Positions 25,755 through 34,079 are shown, counted from the first letter of the stretch. The stretch is DNA of 64,000 nucleotides from UBA3946 sp002385755 (GCA_050953085.1 JBMNLX010000003.1:124001-188000), one strand, 5' to 3'. The notes: generated by a model not told the origin, from the sequence alone. Translations and numbers: made by a program.

Positions 25755-27344
25755 TTACTTTTTAAACAACCCCCGCAATCCTTTCCATAACTTTTTGAAA
25801 AAGTCGCCGATCTTCTTAAAGAAATTTTTCTTTTTCGGGCGCGGCGGCTCTTCAGCGCCGTTAACGGTAACTTCTAATTTGTAATATTTCCCGCCAACCT
25901 TAAGCAGCGCCCCGTAAGTTCCCGGCGTTTTTTCGTTGCCGGTATACCCGTCGCTTATCACCTCGATAATCCCCGCGTCGGAATTTGCGGTTTGAGCGAT
26001 CAGGTCGCGAAGGATTACCCCGTCCGCGGTTACGGTGACGGCGATTTTCTCCACGTCAATCAAAAATATCGGCGCGGTCACGTCTTCGACAATCACGTAA
26101 AGCGTGAAAGTTGTCTCGTTTCCCGCGGAGTCGCTTGCGGAAAGGGTGATCGCGTGAGACCCTACCCGGTTCGGATTTCGGGAGTAATTATTCTCGACAA
26201 TCTCAATCCAATCGGTGATATCGCCGTCGACGTTATCCGCGGCCCGATATTCGGAAAGTATTTGGTTAAGCGGTATGACGACATTATTCGGTTTTCTATA
26301 CTCGGACGGGCCGGTGATTACCGGCGGCGTCCGGTCCTTGACGTTGATATTGATAATATGGGTCGCGAGGTTTCCCGACCCGTCGCTCACCGCGAACTCG
26401 ACCCGGTAAATTCCTTCTCGGTCATGATTGCCGGCATAGTCGTTACGGACGACGGTTATCGCGGAGGATAGGTCGCCGTCATAGTCGTCGCGGGCGGTCA
26501 ACATCCCGAGCAAATAATCCTCCGAAAAAAACTCGTCCGGCTCGGCGTCGATTGCTTCGGGACCGAAAATCGCGGGGGCGTCCCAGTCGCAGACGGATAT
26601 ATAGACCGCGAGCGACGCCGTGTTCCCGCTTTCGTCGCTTACCGAGAAACGGACGGGATAAACGCCGACGACGGCGGCGTTTTCCGTATAAGCGTCCTCG
26701 CTTATCTCGATGCGGGCGGTTATGTCGCCGTCGACATCATCGACGGCGCGCAGGCATGCCAACAGATCCTCAACTTTAATAACGTCGTTATATGACGCGT
26801 AATACCGCATCTCCTCGACGTCCGTCAGGGGATAGAACGAGCCGGGTCCTTGATAGCGCGCGTCGCCTTCCGGAGCCTCTTCTCCTTCCGACAAAGCAAA
26901 ATACTTATCAACCGCGAACTCCTCGACTTCCCCGTCGCCGACCGGACACGTCTCAACCTCAATAATCATGAAACGCGCGGAAGCCGGCGTTTCAAAGACC
27001 ATCGCGATAATGTTTCCTTCCTGATAGCGGTATTCGTAGGTCGTGATTTCAGGGACCGACCGTCCCGCCGCGTCAAAAAACTCAAAATCATACCAACCGA
27101 TTTGAAACAAATCCGGCTGGAGCGAACAAAAACAATAAGTCGTCGCCGGCTTGACCCGAAACATCCCGATCGAGCAAAACCTGTAATAACCTGTTCCGCC
27201 TGAGGTAAAATTATCGGGATCTAGATAATTGCTTCCTTCCGGGTAATAATAACGGTTCTCGTCGGGAGACGCGAGCGTTGACGCGCCCCGGACGGCCAAA
27301 ACCAAAACGAAAAACAAAAACAAGAACTTTAAAAAAGCTTTCAC
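25755..27344 (-). CDS. Exported protein with Ig-like (DUF5011/HYR-type) repeats and cationic C-terminal tail
   Basis: Predicted surface protein of 529 residues. The GTG at 27344 is chosen because AAGGAGG lies just upstream and a signal peptide (KAFLKFLFLFFVLVLAVRGA) follows. An N-terminal domain of about 130 residues resembles a carbohydrate-binding jelly roll. Then come three tandem cadherin-like repeats, each with an AxDxxDGD core (AVDDVDGDITARIEI, ARDDYDGDLSSAITVV, AADNVDGDITDWIEIV) and a SDxSGN end (SVSDESGNTA, AVSDGSGNLA, SASDSAGNET). A fourth degenerate unit follows. The protein ends in a lysine/aromatic amphipathic stretch (FFKKIGDFFKKLWKGLRG) with no sortase motif; that may bind the membrane or wall polymer. 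Role unknown. Confidence 0.75.
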   Translation of the reverse strand: MKAFLKFLFLFFVLVLAVRGASTLASPDENRYYYPEGSNYLDPDNFTSGGTGYYRFCSIGMFRVKPATTYCFCSLQPDLFQIGWYDFEFFDAAGRSVPEITTYEYRYQEGNIIAMVFETPASARFMIIEVETCPVGDGEVEEFAVDKYFALSEGEEAPEGDARYQGPGSFYPLTDVEEMRYYASYNDVIKVEDLLACLRAVDDVDGDITARIEISEDAYTENAAVVGVYPVRFSVSDESGNTASLAVYISVCDWDAPAIFGPEAIDAEPDEFFSEDYLLGMLTARDDYDGDLSSAITVVRNDYAGNHDREGIYRVEFAVSDGSGNLATHIININVKDRTPPVITGPSEYRKPNNVVIPLNQILSEYRAADNVDGDITDWIEIVENNYSRNPNRVGSHAITLSASDSAGNETTFTLYVIVEDVTAPIFLIDVEKIAVTVTADGVILRDLIAQTANSDAGIIEVISDGYTGNEKTPGTYGALLKVGGKYYKLEVTVNGAEEPPRPKKKNFFKKIGDFFKKLWKGLRGLFKK

Positions 27345-27393
27345 TATGACTTTCCTCCTTGATTTATTTTCATAATCAAGGCGCGCCAAAAAA

Positions 27394-27402
27394 ATTATAG
27401 CA
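27394..27402 (-). promoter_or_regulatory. Extended -10 promoter of surface repeat protein
   Basis: The minus strand reads TGCTATAAT with TATAAT at 27394-27399. No good -35 at 17 bases. Confidence 0.45.
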
Positions 27403-27440
27403 TAGCGAAAACCGGGAATAAAGGGGAAAATAAATTATTC

Positions 27441-27472
27441 AAAAGCAAAAAAAAGACCTATTTTTTTAGGTC
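27441..27472 (-). terminator. Rho-independent terminator after NahK-like gene
   Basis: Six-bp stem GACCTA/TAGGTC (27455-27460 and 27467-27472), followed on the minus strand by eight T. It overlaps the last codons and stop of the kinase gene. Confidence 0.8.
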
Positions 27473-28546
27473 AGTAATAATATTTTTTATGATTTCTTGT
27501 AATTTGTCGTAATTTTCTTCGATTTCCTGAACAAGTTTTAACTGGGCGCGGGCCCGGACTAAATTATGTTTCTGGTAAGAAATGCTGAAATAGTTATTCC
27601 CTTCAAAGTAGTCGGTCAAAAACCGCATCCCGCACTCGAGCGTGATAATCCGCGCGCCTTCGACAAGGTGCTCGATTTCTTTCTCGTTCAGCAATTCATG
27701 CGTTTCTTCCAAAAAGCCGCGGCTGAATAGCGAGAATAATTTTTTGTCCAGTTTTACTTTAGACAAATCGGGCTCGTCCTCGACGGCGGTCGAGGCCCCG
27801 ACGCGGATCGCGTCGCCGAAATCGTATAAAACCGACCCCGGCATCACCGTGTCCAAGTCAATGACGCAGATCGCTCTTTTCGTGTTCTCGTCGATCATAA
27901 TATTGTTTAGTTTCGTGTCGTTGTGGGTCACGCGCAAGGGAATTTCCTCGCGGTCCAGCATGCCGGTAATAACGCCCATGATGTCCTTACGGTCGATGAT
28001 GAACTTAACTTCGTTAAAGGCCTCCAGCCCCACGTCGTTGATATCGGTATACGTCGCCCGCAGAAACCTTTCGAATCTAACGGGCGTGTTGTGAAAATCG
28101 GGAATTGTGATATGCAATTTCTCGATCGGGAACCCGTCCAACTGTCTTTGAAAGACGCCGACCGCTTTCCCGACTTCATAAAACATTTCCGGTTCCTCGA
28201 TAATCTCGTAGGTCCTAGCCCCGCAAACATAGCGATAACAGCGCCAGTAAAAATTATCGACGACGGCGTAGGTTTTATTGTTGACCGTAGGGATAATCTC
28301 CAACGCCGCGCGGGAAGGATCCCCGCCTTCCTTAATCACTTGGCCGCGGATGTATTTCGTTATTAGTTCGATGTTTTTCATTACTTCTTTTGGTTTTTTA
28401 AAAACATCTTGGTTGATTCTTTGCAATATATATTTTTCACCGTTGCCGGTTATCGCCAGGTAAGTTTTATTGATATGCCCATGTCCAAAGGAATCGATGC
28501 TTTTGATATCATTCCCGAAAGAATATTGGCGAAAAATTTTCTGCAT
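27458..28546 (-). CDS. Phosphotransferase, N-acetylhexosamine 1-kinase (NahK)-like
   Basis: APH/choline-kinase-fold enzyme of 362 residues. The Brenner loop reads THNDTKLNNIMID and the metal-binding motif is IDLDTVMPGSVLYDFGD, the form found in NahK (LnpB), which phosphorylates N-acetylglucosamine or N-acetylgalactosamine at C1 in bifidobacterial lacto-N-biose metabolism. The N-terminal nucleotide lobe includes GHGHINKTYLA and EKYILQRINQ. The ATG at 28546 has GGAGAGGA upstream. No other genes of that pathway are adjacent, so the sugar is an inference. A perfect palindrome between -35 and -10 suggests repressor control. Confidence 0.78.
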   Translation of the reverse strand: MQKIFRQYSFGNDIKSIDSFGHGHINKTYLAITGNGEKYILQRINQDVFKKPKEVMKNIELITKYIRGQVIKEGGDPSRAALEIIPTVNNKTYAVVDNFYWRCYRYVCGARTYEIIEEPEMFYEVGKAVGVFQRQLDGFPIEKLHITIPDFHNTPVRFERFLRATYTDINDVGLEAFNEVKFIIDRKDIMGVITGMLDREEIPLRVTHNDTKLNNIMIDENTKRAICVIDLDTVMPGSVLYDFGDAIRVGASTAVEDEPDLSKVKLDKKLFSLFSRGFLEETHELLNEKEIEHLVEGARIITLECGMRFLTDYFEGNNYFSISYQKHNLVRARAQLKLVQEIEENYDKLQEIIKNIITDLKK

Positions 28547-28584
28547 TGCATTCCTCTCCGATTTCCCTCGTGTCTGTGAATTAC

Positions 28585-28613
28585 ATTTTATCATAACAGT
28601 GTTATTAATACAA
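28585..28613 (-). promoter_or_regulatory. Promoter of NahK-like gene with embedded palindromic operator
   Basis: Minus-strand TTGTAT (28608-28613), 17-base spacer, TAAAAT (28585-28590). The spacer contains the perfect palindrome ATAACA-n-TGTTAT (28593-28605), a likely binding site for a dimeric repressor. Confidence 0.65.
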
Positions 28614-28615
28614 CC

Positions 28616-29332
28616 TTATTTTATGATTTTTAACAAAATACCGCTCATTATTATGCCAATAATTGTAATTAACGCAATTTTTTTGTCTTTTCGCTCCGCG
28701 AACGCTCGGGGAAGCATCTCGCCAAAGACGACGTAAAGCATCGCTCCGGCGGCGGCCGCCAAACAAAAAGCAAGTCCCGCGGTCGACATCCGACCGAACC
28801 ATAATCCAAAGAGCGCGCCCGCCACGGTCGAAAGACCGGAGATAAGCGTCGCGATAAAAACGCTTATCTTATTGCCGGGCCCGGCTGTCAAGGGGGCCGC
28901 GACGGCCATTCCCTCGGGAATATCATGCAGGGTAATGATAAAAGCGACGACGAGACCCGATTTAAAATCGGCGATAACGGAGCTTCCGATCGCCATTCCC
29001 TCGGGGAAGTTATGCAGAGCCATCGCGAGCATAAGAATTATCCCAACGTTATAAAGCGGCGGGCGGGACGATGATTTTTCGCCTTTATTAATAAACGCCG
29101 CCGCCAGGCAAACAAAAAAAACGCCGGCGAAAATACCGGCGGCCGCGACCGGGAGATTCCCATGAGACAAAGCTTCCGGCGCCAGATCAAAAATAACGAT
29201 GCCGAGCATTAACCCGCCGGTAAAGGCCATTGTTTTACCGATAGATTTTAACCCGAAAAATATTCCCAAAAGCGCCCCCGTTCCGGTGCCGAGGATGACG
29301 CAGGCGACGCTTAAAAACAAAATCTCTTTCAT
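28616..29332 (-). CDS. ZIP family divalent metal transporter
   Basis: Membrane protein of 238 residues with eight transmembrane segments. The metal-pathway motifs of ZIP transporters are clear: MALHNFPEGMAIGSS in helix IV and TLHDIPEGMAVAAPL in helix V, with FGEMLPRAF near the end. It is GufA-like and probably imports zinc or another divalent metal; direction and metal are not readable. The start codon has no Shine-Dalgarno and sits inside a 9-bp hairpin. It lies downstream of queT with a 46-base gap. Confidence 0.9.
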   Translation of the reverse strand: MKEILFLSVACVILGTGTGALLGIFFGLKSIGKTMAFTGGLMLGIVIFDLAPEALSHGNLPVAAAGIFAGVFFVCLAAAFINKGEKSSSRPPLYNVGIILMLAMALHNFPEGMAIGSSVIADFKSGLVVAFIITLHDIPEGMAVAAPLTAGPGNKISVFIATLISGLSTVAGALFGLWFGRMSTAGLAFCLAAAAGAMLYVVFGEMLPRAFAERKDKKIALITIIGIIMSGILLKIIK

Positions 29333-29351
29333 AATAATAAATATGAAAGAG
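29324..29351 (-). promoter_or_regulatory. Hairpin enclosing the ZIP gene start codon
   Basis: Perfect 9-bp inverted repeat 29324-29332 and 29343-29351 with a 10-base loop. On the mRNA the 3' arm is the first nine coding bases (ATGAAAGAG). It could block initiation and has no T-run, so it is not a terminator. Confidence 0.5.
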
Positions 29352-29378
29352 ACGGGTTATTTATTATCGTTTGCGAGA

Positions 29379-29867
29379 TCAATCCTGCGGGAGATTTTGA
29401 TTGGCCTCGATAAAATCAAGGAAACCGTCGTTTTTTTCAAGAATTTTAAACAAGATTACGCCGACGGTCGTAACGACCACGAACTCGCCAAGCGCCACCC
29501 AGGCCATCGATTCCAATAGCGGCAGATTCAAAAAGTAATGCAATTCGAGACCGACAATCACGGCGTTAAAAACAACCGGGTAAAGACTCGCGAGAACGAT
29601 GTTTTTGCTTCGGGCGATAAACATCACCGAAATCGCCGTCGCCAAGCTTCCGAAAAAAGCGTCAACGAGGACCATCGGCCCGAATAAGTTAGCGATAAAA
29701 CAACCGATAATAAGGGCGTAACCGTAATCGCGGCGATAAAAACATAAGAGCACCAAAACTTCCGATACCCGGAACTGGACCATATCGTAGGAAAACGGGT
29801 TAATAATCGTAAACACGACGTATAAAGCCGCGACCGCGGCTAATTTTGTAATTCTTCTAATCGTCAT
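29379..29867 (-). CDS. queT: Queuosine precursor transporter QueT (ECF S component)
   Basis: Small membrane protein of 162 residues with five to six transmembrane segments. The family features TIINPFSYDMVQFRVSEVLV near the N terminus and CFIANLFGP are visible. QueT/QrtT proteins are substrate-binding S components of ECF transporters that import preQ1 or related deazapurines for queuosine. A preQ1-I riboswitch covers its ribosome site, which supports the assignment. The ECF energising module upstream on the same strand could serve it. It has its own extended -10 promoter. Confidence 0.9.
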   Translation of the reverse strand: MTIRRITKLAAVAALYVVFTIINPFSYDMVQFRVSEVLVLLCFYRRDYGYALIIGCFIANLFGPMVLVDAFFGSLATAISVMFIARSKNIVLASLYPVVFNAVIVGLELHYFLNLPLLESMAWVALGEFVVVTTVGVILFKILEKNDGFLDFIEANQNLPQD

Positions 29868-29876
29868 AACGGAAAA

Positions 29877-29921
29877 CTCCTTGTTTTATTTTTATTAGGT
29901 GGTTAGCAAGGAAACACCTTC
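29877..29921 (-). promoter_or_regulatory. PreQ1-I riboswitch
   Basis: The minus-strand RNA forms an H-type pseudoknot: P1 AGGTG/CACCT (29915-29919 with 29897-29901), P2 CCTTG (29907-29911) with CAAGG (29879-29883), a CTAAC core between them and an A-rich tail (AATAAAAATAAAA). The 3' P2 strand contains the Shine-Dalgarno AAGGAG (29877-29882), so ligand binding would hide it and shut translation of queT. Confidence 0.88.
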
Positions 29922-29927
29922 AAATTT

Positions 29928-29938
29928 ATTATACCACA
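29928..29938 (-). promoter_or_regulatory. Extended -10 promoter of queT
   Basis: The minus strand reads TGTGGTATAAT (TATAAT at 29928-29933). The predicted start, near 29921, is the first base of the riboswitch. Confidence 0.65.
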
Positions 29939-29994
29939 TTTTACGACATATATAAGATTTTTTCGCTATCACGAATAGAAAACGTTTGTTTGCT

Positions 29995-30729
29995 TTACAT
30001 GCCGACGCCGCGTTTTTGTCTGAGCCGGGTGAAAATATGAAGGAGCGGCTGATAAAACAAAAGAACGAAAATGACATTGGTAATGATATACTCCAAGGTT
30101 ACCGGGAAAGCGACGGAAATCACCGCAAGATAACGCGCGAGAGTAAATTTTCCGTAATAAAAAAACACGCTGTTTAAATCGGTGATCAGGGAAAAAAGCG
30201 CCCCGCAAATAGCTCCCCAAACGGAGAGGATCGCTAAATTTATCACGGTTTTATAACTTCTAAAGGCAAAAAAACTTTCTTCGCCGTTTTTTTTGGGAAA
30301 CAAAAGCGGACGGAAAAAACCCGACAAATAGCCGATAATCCCCCAGGCCGCCATTTGATAGGGCGTCCAGGCGCCGTGACCTAAAAACAAATTGGAAACC
30401 AGCGCCGTCAAAACCCCGAGCATAAAACCCGTCGTCTTGCCGAAAAAACAAGCCGCGTAGATTAACATCGCCGTGACCGGCGTTCCCGGGAGAGTCGCGA
30501 AAACGAGACGTCCAATCACGGTTAGCGCCGTGAAAGTCGCCAGGGCGACGATTTCCTCGACATCAAGCGCCTTGGCCTCGTACCGGTAAACAAAGGGAAG
30601 ACACAAGAGCAAAGCGCCGATAATGAAAAGCAAATAATACGCCTCGGCGAGAAACGCGAAAAAACCGAGGACAAGAACGGAGATAATCGCGACCACAGCA
30701 AACGCCTGTCGCGCGAGCAGTCTCTTCAT
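29995..30729 (-). CDS. ECF transporter S component, cobalamin-type (CbrT-like)
   Basis: Membrane protein of 244 residues, the substrate-specific subunit of an ECF transporter. The conserved block is RLVFATLPGTPVTAMLIYAA, then GVLTALVSNLFLGHGAWTPY with MAAWGIIGYLSG, as in S components linked to vitamin B12. The ATG at 30729 overlaps the ATPase stop by four bases (ATGA). It is the third gene of the riboswitch-controlled T-AA-S operon, so the substrate is probably cobalamin or a precursor. Confidence 0.82.
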   Translation of the reverse strand: MKRLLARQAFAVVAIISVLVLGFFAFLAEAYYLLFIIGALLLCLPFVYRYEAKALDVEEIVALATFTALTVIGRLVFATLPGTPVTAMLIYAACFFGKTTGFMLGVLTALVSNLFLGHGAWTPYQMAAWGIIGYLSGFFRPLLFPKKNGEESFFAFRSYKTVINLAILSVWGAICGALFSLITDLNSVFFYYGKFTLARYLAVISVAFPVTLEYIITNVIFVLLFYQPLLHIFTRLRQKRGVGM

Positions 30730-32303
30730 TTCGCGCCGTTCTCCCTCGCCAGCATCACGAGCTCCCCGACCGTGACGACGCCTTGGTAGTAATCTTGAGC
30801 GATGCGGGCGCTCGCGGTCGTGTAGAAGCAATTGCCGGAGAAAAACTCGCGCGGCGCGCCGGCGGCGACGATCTCGCCGGCGAAAAGCAGCGCGCAACGG
30901 TCGGATACTTCCGCCGCGAACTCCGCGTCGTGAGTTACGACGACGGAAGTGACGCCTTTGTTACGCAGGCTTTTTAGAATCCCGGCGATGTCGCGTTTTT
31001 CTTTTTCGTCGAGCCCCTTAGTGGGCTCGTCAAGAAGCAGGACGTCGGCGGCGGTTCCCAACACGCGAAGCAATCCCGCCTTTTGTTTTTCCCCGCCGGA
31101 AAGATCATAAAAATTCCTTGAAAGAAACTGCTCGGCGGAAAGTTCCCGGATCCACTTTCGGGATTCTTCCGTTTCCTTGAGGTCATCGGCGACGGTCGGG
31201 CCCAAAAATAAGTCCTCGGGATTTTGGGGAAGAAGGGCGGTCTTCGCTTTTCCCGCGACTTTTCCGCGGTAGGGCTGATAAACGCCGGCGATGATTTTGA
31301 GCAGCGTCGTCTTCCCGCTGCCGTTCCCGCCCAGGACGGCGACGATCTCGCCTTTTTTGATGGAAAAACGCAAACCCCGGATCACGTCCTCGTCCCGTCT
31401 CCGGTAGCGAAACCACAAATCCTTTGCGGCGATAACTTCTTCTTTTTCGGCTAAATCCACCGGCGGTAATTTAAAAATATCGTTTCGGAAATGACGGCGC
31501 AGGTAATCCCGTCCCTCTTTTACCGATATCGGGCAATCGCCGACTCCGCCCGTCGCGCGGAAGAAGCGCATCGCCGCGGGAAGAGTCCCAACCCAATCCT
31601 CGGAAAACGCGACCGCGGCCGCGCGCGGGGCGGCGCTCGCGGCGATCGTCCCGCTTTCCAAGACCATAACCCGGTCGGCGGCCGCCAACACGTCCTCGAG
31701 CTGGTGCTCGACGAGCAAAACCGTGATGCCCAGTTCCTGATTTATCTTTATAAGGAACGAAAGGAACCGCTCGCGCGCCGTCGGGTCAAGCCGCGCCATC
31801 GGTTCGTCCAAAAGCAAAAGCCGCGGGCGCATCGCGATCACGGAAGCCAAGCACAAAAGTTGCGTCTCGCCGCTCGAAAGTTCGGCGGTTTTTCGGAAAA
31901 ACCAGTTGTTGATGCCGAAAAAATTCGCCGTTTCCCCGACGCGACGGCGGATCAAATCATCGGGAAGGCCGAGATTTTCCAACCCGAAGGCAAGCTCGCT
32001 CCAAACATGGTCGCTAACGATCTGGTTTTCCGGGTTCTGAAAGACGTAGCCGATTTCCCCGGCCGACATTCGTCCGTCAATTTCGCGATACGGTATCCCG
32101 GCGTATAGAATCTCGCCGGAAAGCTCGCCGTAGGGGGCGATATCTTTTTTGATTATCTTGAGAAGAGTCGTTTTCCCCGACCCGGTCCGGCCGGTCAAAA
32201 CCGCGAATTCGCCGGCGCGAACGCTAAGCGATAAGTTATCGAGAACGGGCTTTCCGGCTCCCGGGTATTTGAACGTCAGATTGCGAATTTCAAGCTGCGC
32301 CAT
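30726..32303 (-). CDS. ECF transporter fused double ATPase (EcfA-EcfA')
   Basis: Two ABC ATPase domains in one 525-residue chain. Domain 1: Walker A TGRTGSGKTTLL near residue 38, signature LSSGETQLLCLAS, Walker B RLLLLDEPMARLDP. Domain 2: Walker A LGGNGSGKTTLL near residue 331, signature LSGGEKQKAGLLR, Walker B LLLDEPTKGLD. The first signature is LSSGE rather than LSGGQ. Fused ATPases are typical of dedicated (group I-like) ECF modules such as YkoD. The gene overlaps the T-component gene by 28 bases. Confidence 0.93.
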   Translation of the reverse strand: MAQLEIRNLTFKYPGAGKPVLDNLSLSVRAGEFAVLTGRTGSGKTTLLKIIKKDIAPYGELSGEILYAGIPYREIDGRMSAGEIGYVFQNPENQIVSDHVWSELAFGLENLGLPDDLIRRRVGETANFFGINNWFFRKTAELSSGETQLLCLASVIAMRPRLLLLDEPMARLDPTARERFLSFLIKINQELGITVLLVEHQLEDVLAAADRVMVLESGTIAASAAPRAAAVAFSEDWVGTLPAAMRFFRATGGVGDCPISVKEGRDYLRRHFRNDIFKLPPVDLAEKEEVIAAKDLWFRYRRRDEDVIRGLRFSIKKGEIVAVLGGNGSGKTTLLKIIAGVYQPYRGKVAGKAKTALLPQNPEDLFLGPTVADDLKETEESRKWIRELSAEQFLSRNFYDLSGGEKQKAGLLRVLGTAADVLLLDEPTKGLDEKEKRDIAGILKSLRNKGVTSVVVTHDAEFAAEVSDRCALLFAGEIVAAGAPREFFSGNCFYTTASARIAQDYYQGVVTVGELVMLARENGAK

Positions 32304-33157
32304 TTATATATCTCCTTTATCTCCGAAATTAAGGGCCAGGCGAAAAACATCCCGCATAAAGAGTAAGCGCAAATCGCCTCCCAGCCGAAAGCAATCGCTC
32401 CGGGTCGGGGGTAATACGCGTAAGCGAGTTCCCCGGATGCGACGCCGAAAATGACGGCCGCGACGACCGCGACCGCAAATACGGTCAATAAACCGTCCGA
32501 AAAACGGAACCGGTATCGGGCGTATCGCGTCCGCGGCTTTAACCCGTAACCGCGCGCCCGCATCGCCGCCGCCGTATCGGCGACGTTTTCGAACGACCAG
32601 GCGAAAAGCCCGAGAAAAACCCGCGCCGCGCGGCGCATGCGGGAAAAGACGCTTCTTTTGCTTCCGCCGTCCAACCCGACAAGCGCCTCTTTGATATCTT
32701 CCGCTTTCTTTCGGAAAAGCGAGATCGATTTTAAACTTAAAGCCAATGTCGCTCCGGTTCGCGGGAGGACGCTTCCGAAAAGATAGATGAATTTATCGTC
32801 GGAGAGGGTTTTGTTCAGAAAACGAAACCAAAATATTACCGAAGCGAAAGACGCCGCGAGCGCGACGCCGTAATAAATCTCCTCGAGCGTGATCGCCGCT
32901 TTCCCGAGGGAAAAGAGCTCGGTTTCGCCTTCGCTCGCGAAGATGGAATTGGTAATAATGATAAACAAAGCGATTGCTACAACGAAAACGAGCGCCTTAA
33001 GCGCGGTCTGCGCTTTTTCCTTGTATAAGGCGTAAATAAGAGAAAACGTCCCCGACAAAGCCAAAATGACGGGGTGGTGGGTAAGCAGCGTCGCCGTGAC
33101 CGCCGAAGCGAAATAACAAAATAACGTCAGGGGATGCGTCCGGGAAAAATCAGTCAT
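32276..33157 (-). CDS. ECF transporter T component (EcfT)
   Basis: Transmembrane coupling subunit of 293 residues with about five to six hydrophobic segments. The T-component motif is seen as AAAMRARGYGLKPRTRY (the A-R-G coupling helix), and upstream ALSLKSISLFRKKAEDIKEA is also typical. The ATG at 33157 follows GAGGAGGG; it lies just after a terminator hairpin that belongs to the cobalamin riboswitch. It is the first gene of the operon T-AA-S. Confidence 0.88.
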   Translation of the reverse strand: MTDFSRTHPLTLFCYFASAVTATLLTHHPVILALSGTFSLIYALYKEKAQTALKALVFVVAIALFIIITNSIFASEGETELFSLGKAAITLEEIYYGVALAASFASVIFWFRFLNKTLSDDKFIYLFGSVLPRTGATLALSLKSISLFRKKAEDIKEALVGLDGGSKRSVFSRMRRAARVFLGLFAWSFENVADTAAAMRARGYGLKPRTRYARYRFRFSDGLLTVFAVAVVAAVIFGVASGELAYAYYPRPGAIAFGWEAICAYSLCGMFFAWPLISEIKEIYKWRSLKFAI

Positions 33158-33171
33158 AAAAACCCTCCTCG

Positions 33172-33206
33172 GTAAAAAGAAAAAATGCCACACAAATCGT
33201 GGCATT
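33172..33206 (-). terminator. Terminator of the cobalamin riboswitch expression platform
   Basis: Stem ATGCCAC/GTGGCAT (33185-33191 with 33199-33205) followed on the minus strand by TTTTTTCTTTTT, located between the aptamer and the EcfT start. It implies transcriptional attenuation by B12. Confidence 0.85.
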
Positions 33207-33257
33207 AAGACGCAAAAGAAGCAAACGACCATTTCCCACCGAAATGTGTTTCCGTTT

Positions 33258-33424
33258 CTCGCTATCGGCAGGTCTCCTGACTCAGAACGTCAAACACGAA
33301 TTTAACCTTCCCGGTCGCCCAGTGGTATTTTAAATTCATTAGTTCTTTACAGTAGCGGGGGCTGTTACGGATTTTCACCGTATTCCCTTTTAATCCTCGC
33401 GCGAGGAACCGATGGGAGTTAGAT
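33258..33424 (-). promoter_or_regulatory. Cobalamin (adenosylcobalamin-type) riboswitch
   Basis: Minus-strand RNA with the diagnostic B12 blocks in order: AAAAGGGAATACGGTGAAA, ATCCGTAACAGCCCCCGC, ACTGTAAAG, CCACTGGGCGACCGGGAAGG and the B12 box GAGTCAGGAGACCTGCC near 33265-33283. It lies directly upstream of the ECF T-AA-S operon, with a terminator in between. Confidence 0.95.
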
Positions 33425-33441
33425 ATTCTGTTTTCTTTAAT

Positions 33442-34041
33442 TTAATGCTTGTTCAGGCTGAACTTTAAGAAATCGATATAATCATTGTAATTGTTCTTGA
33501 TTTCTTCTTTGTCGTCGGCTTTAATCAAATAACGCTCCAAAAGGGCTTTTCCGACCATCTTGATAATATTAAGCAAATTCTGAAAATTTTTCGATTTCTG
33601 CATTTCCGGCGGGAAATACGCCAAATCGACTTCCGTTCCCGGTTCCATGATTTTCGGAACGACCATGTCGTACGCGGATTTGTCATTGAAAATCGCCGAC
33701 ATGATGTTAAGGCGGAATTGGCGGTTTTCCTCGATCGTCAGTTTATCGATAGTGTTGGAAAACTTCATTTTTAAAGCTTCGTAAACGTCGTTATCGGCTT
33801 CCTTTAAGTACTTGGCAAACTTTTTCTTGTCGATCCCGTACATATAGTGTATCAAATGGAAAAACAGATCCTCAACATTATCAAAATACTGATAGAAACT
33901 GCCGCGCGGAATTCCCGCTTCTTTCACGATATTGGCGATCACGGCTTTATCCAGGGGAACCCTGGAGAATTCTTTTTTTGCCGCGCGCAATATCCGCAAG
34001 CGTTTCTCGCGCGGGAGATTCATAAATGTTTTGGTAGGCAT
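33442..34041 (-). CDS. TetR/AcrR family transcriptional regulator
   Basis: Repressor-type protein of 199 residues. The N-terminal helix-turn-helix is RILRAAKKEFSRVPLDKAVI then IVKEAGIPRGSFYQYF, a typical TetR block. The C-terminal ligand domain is unassigned. It has a strong sigma-A promoter, and an inverted repeat (AATAAT-n7-ATTATT, 34061-34079) between the -10 and the AGGAGG may be its own operator. Its targets are unknown; the neighbours are a PTS-IIC-like permease upstream and the ECF operon downstream. Confidence 0.9.
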   Translation of the reverse strand: MPTKTFMNLPREKRLRILRAAKKEFSRVPLDKAVIANIVKEAGIPRGSFYQYFDNVEDLFFHLIHYMYGIDKKKFAKYLKEADNDVYEALKMKFSNTIDKLTIEENRQFRLNIMSAIFNDKSAYDMVVPKIMEPGTEVDLAYFPPEMQKSKNFQNLLNIIKMVGKALLERYLIKADDKEEIKNNYNDYIDFLKFSLNKH

Positions 34042-34079
34042 TTTTTTTTACCTCCTAGCGAATAATTTCTTCCATTATT

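Noticed and set aside
30730..30897. N-terminal extension of the ECF S component (very Arg-rich)
   Set aside because: It overlaps the ATPase gene in another frame; the ATG at 30729 with ATGA coupling is the natural start.
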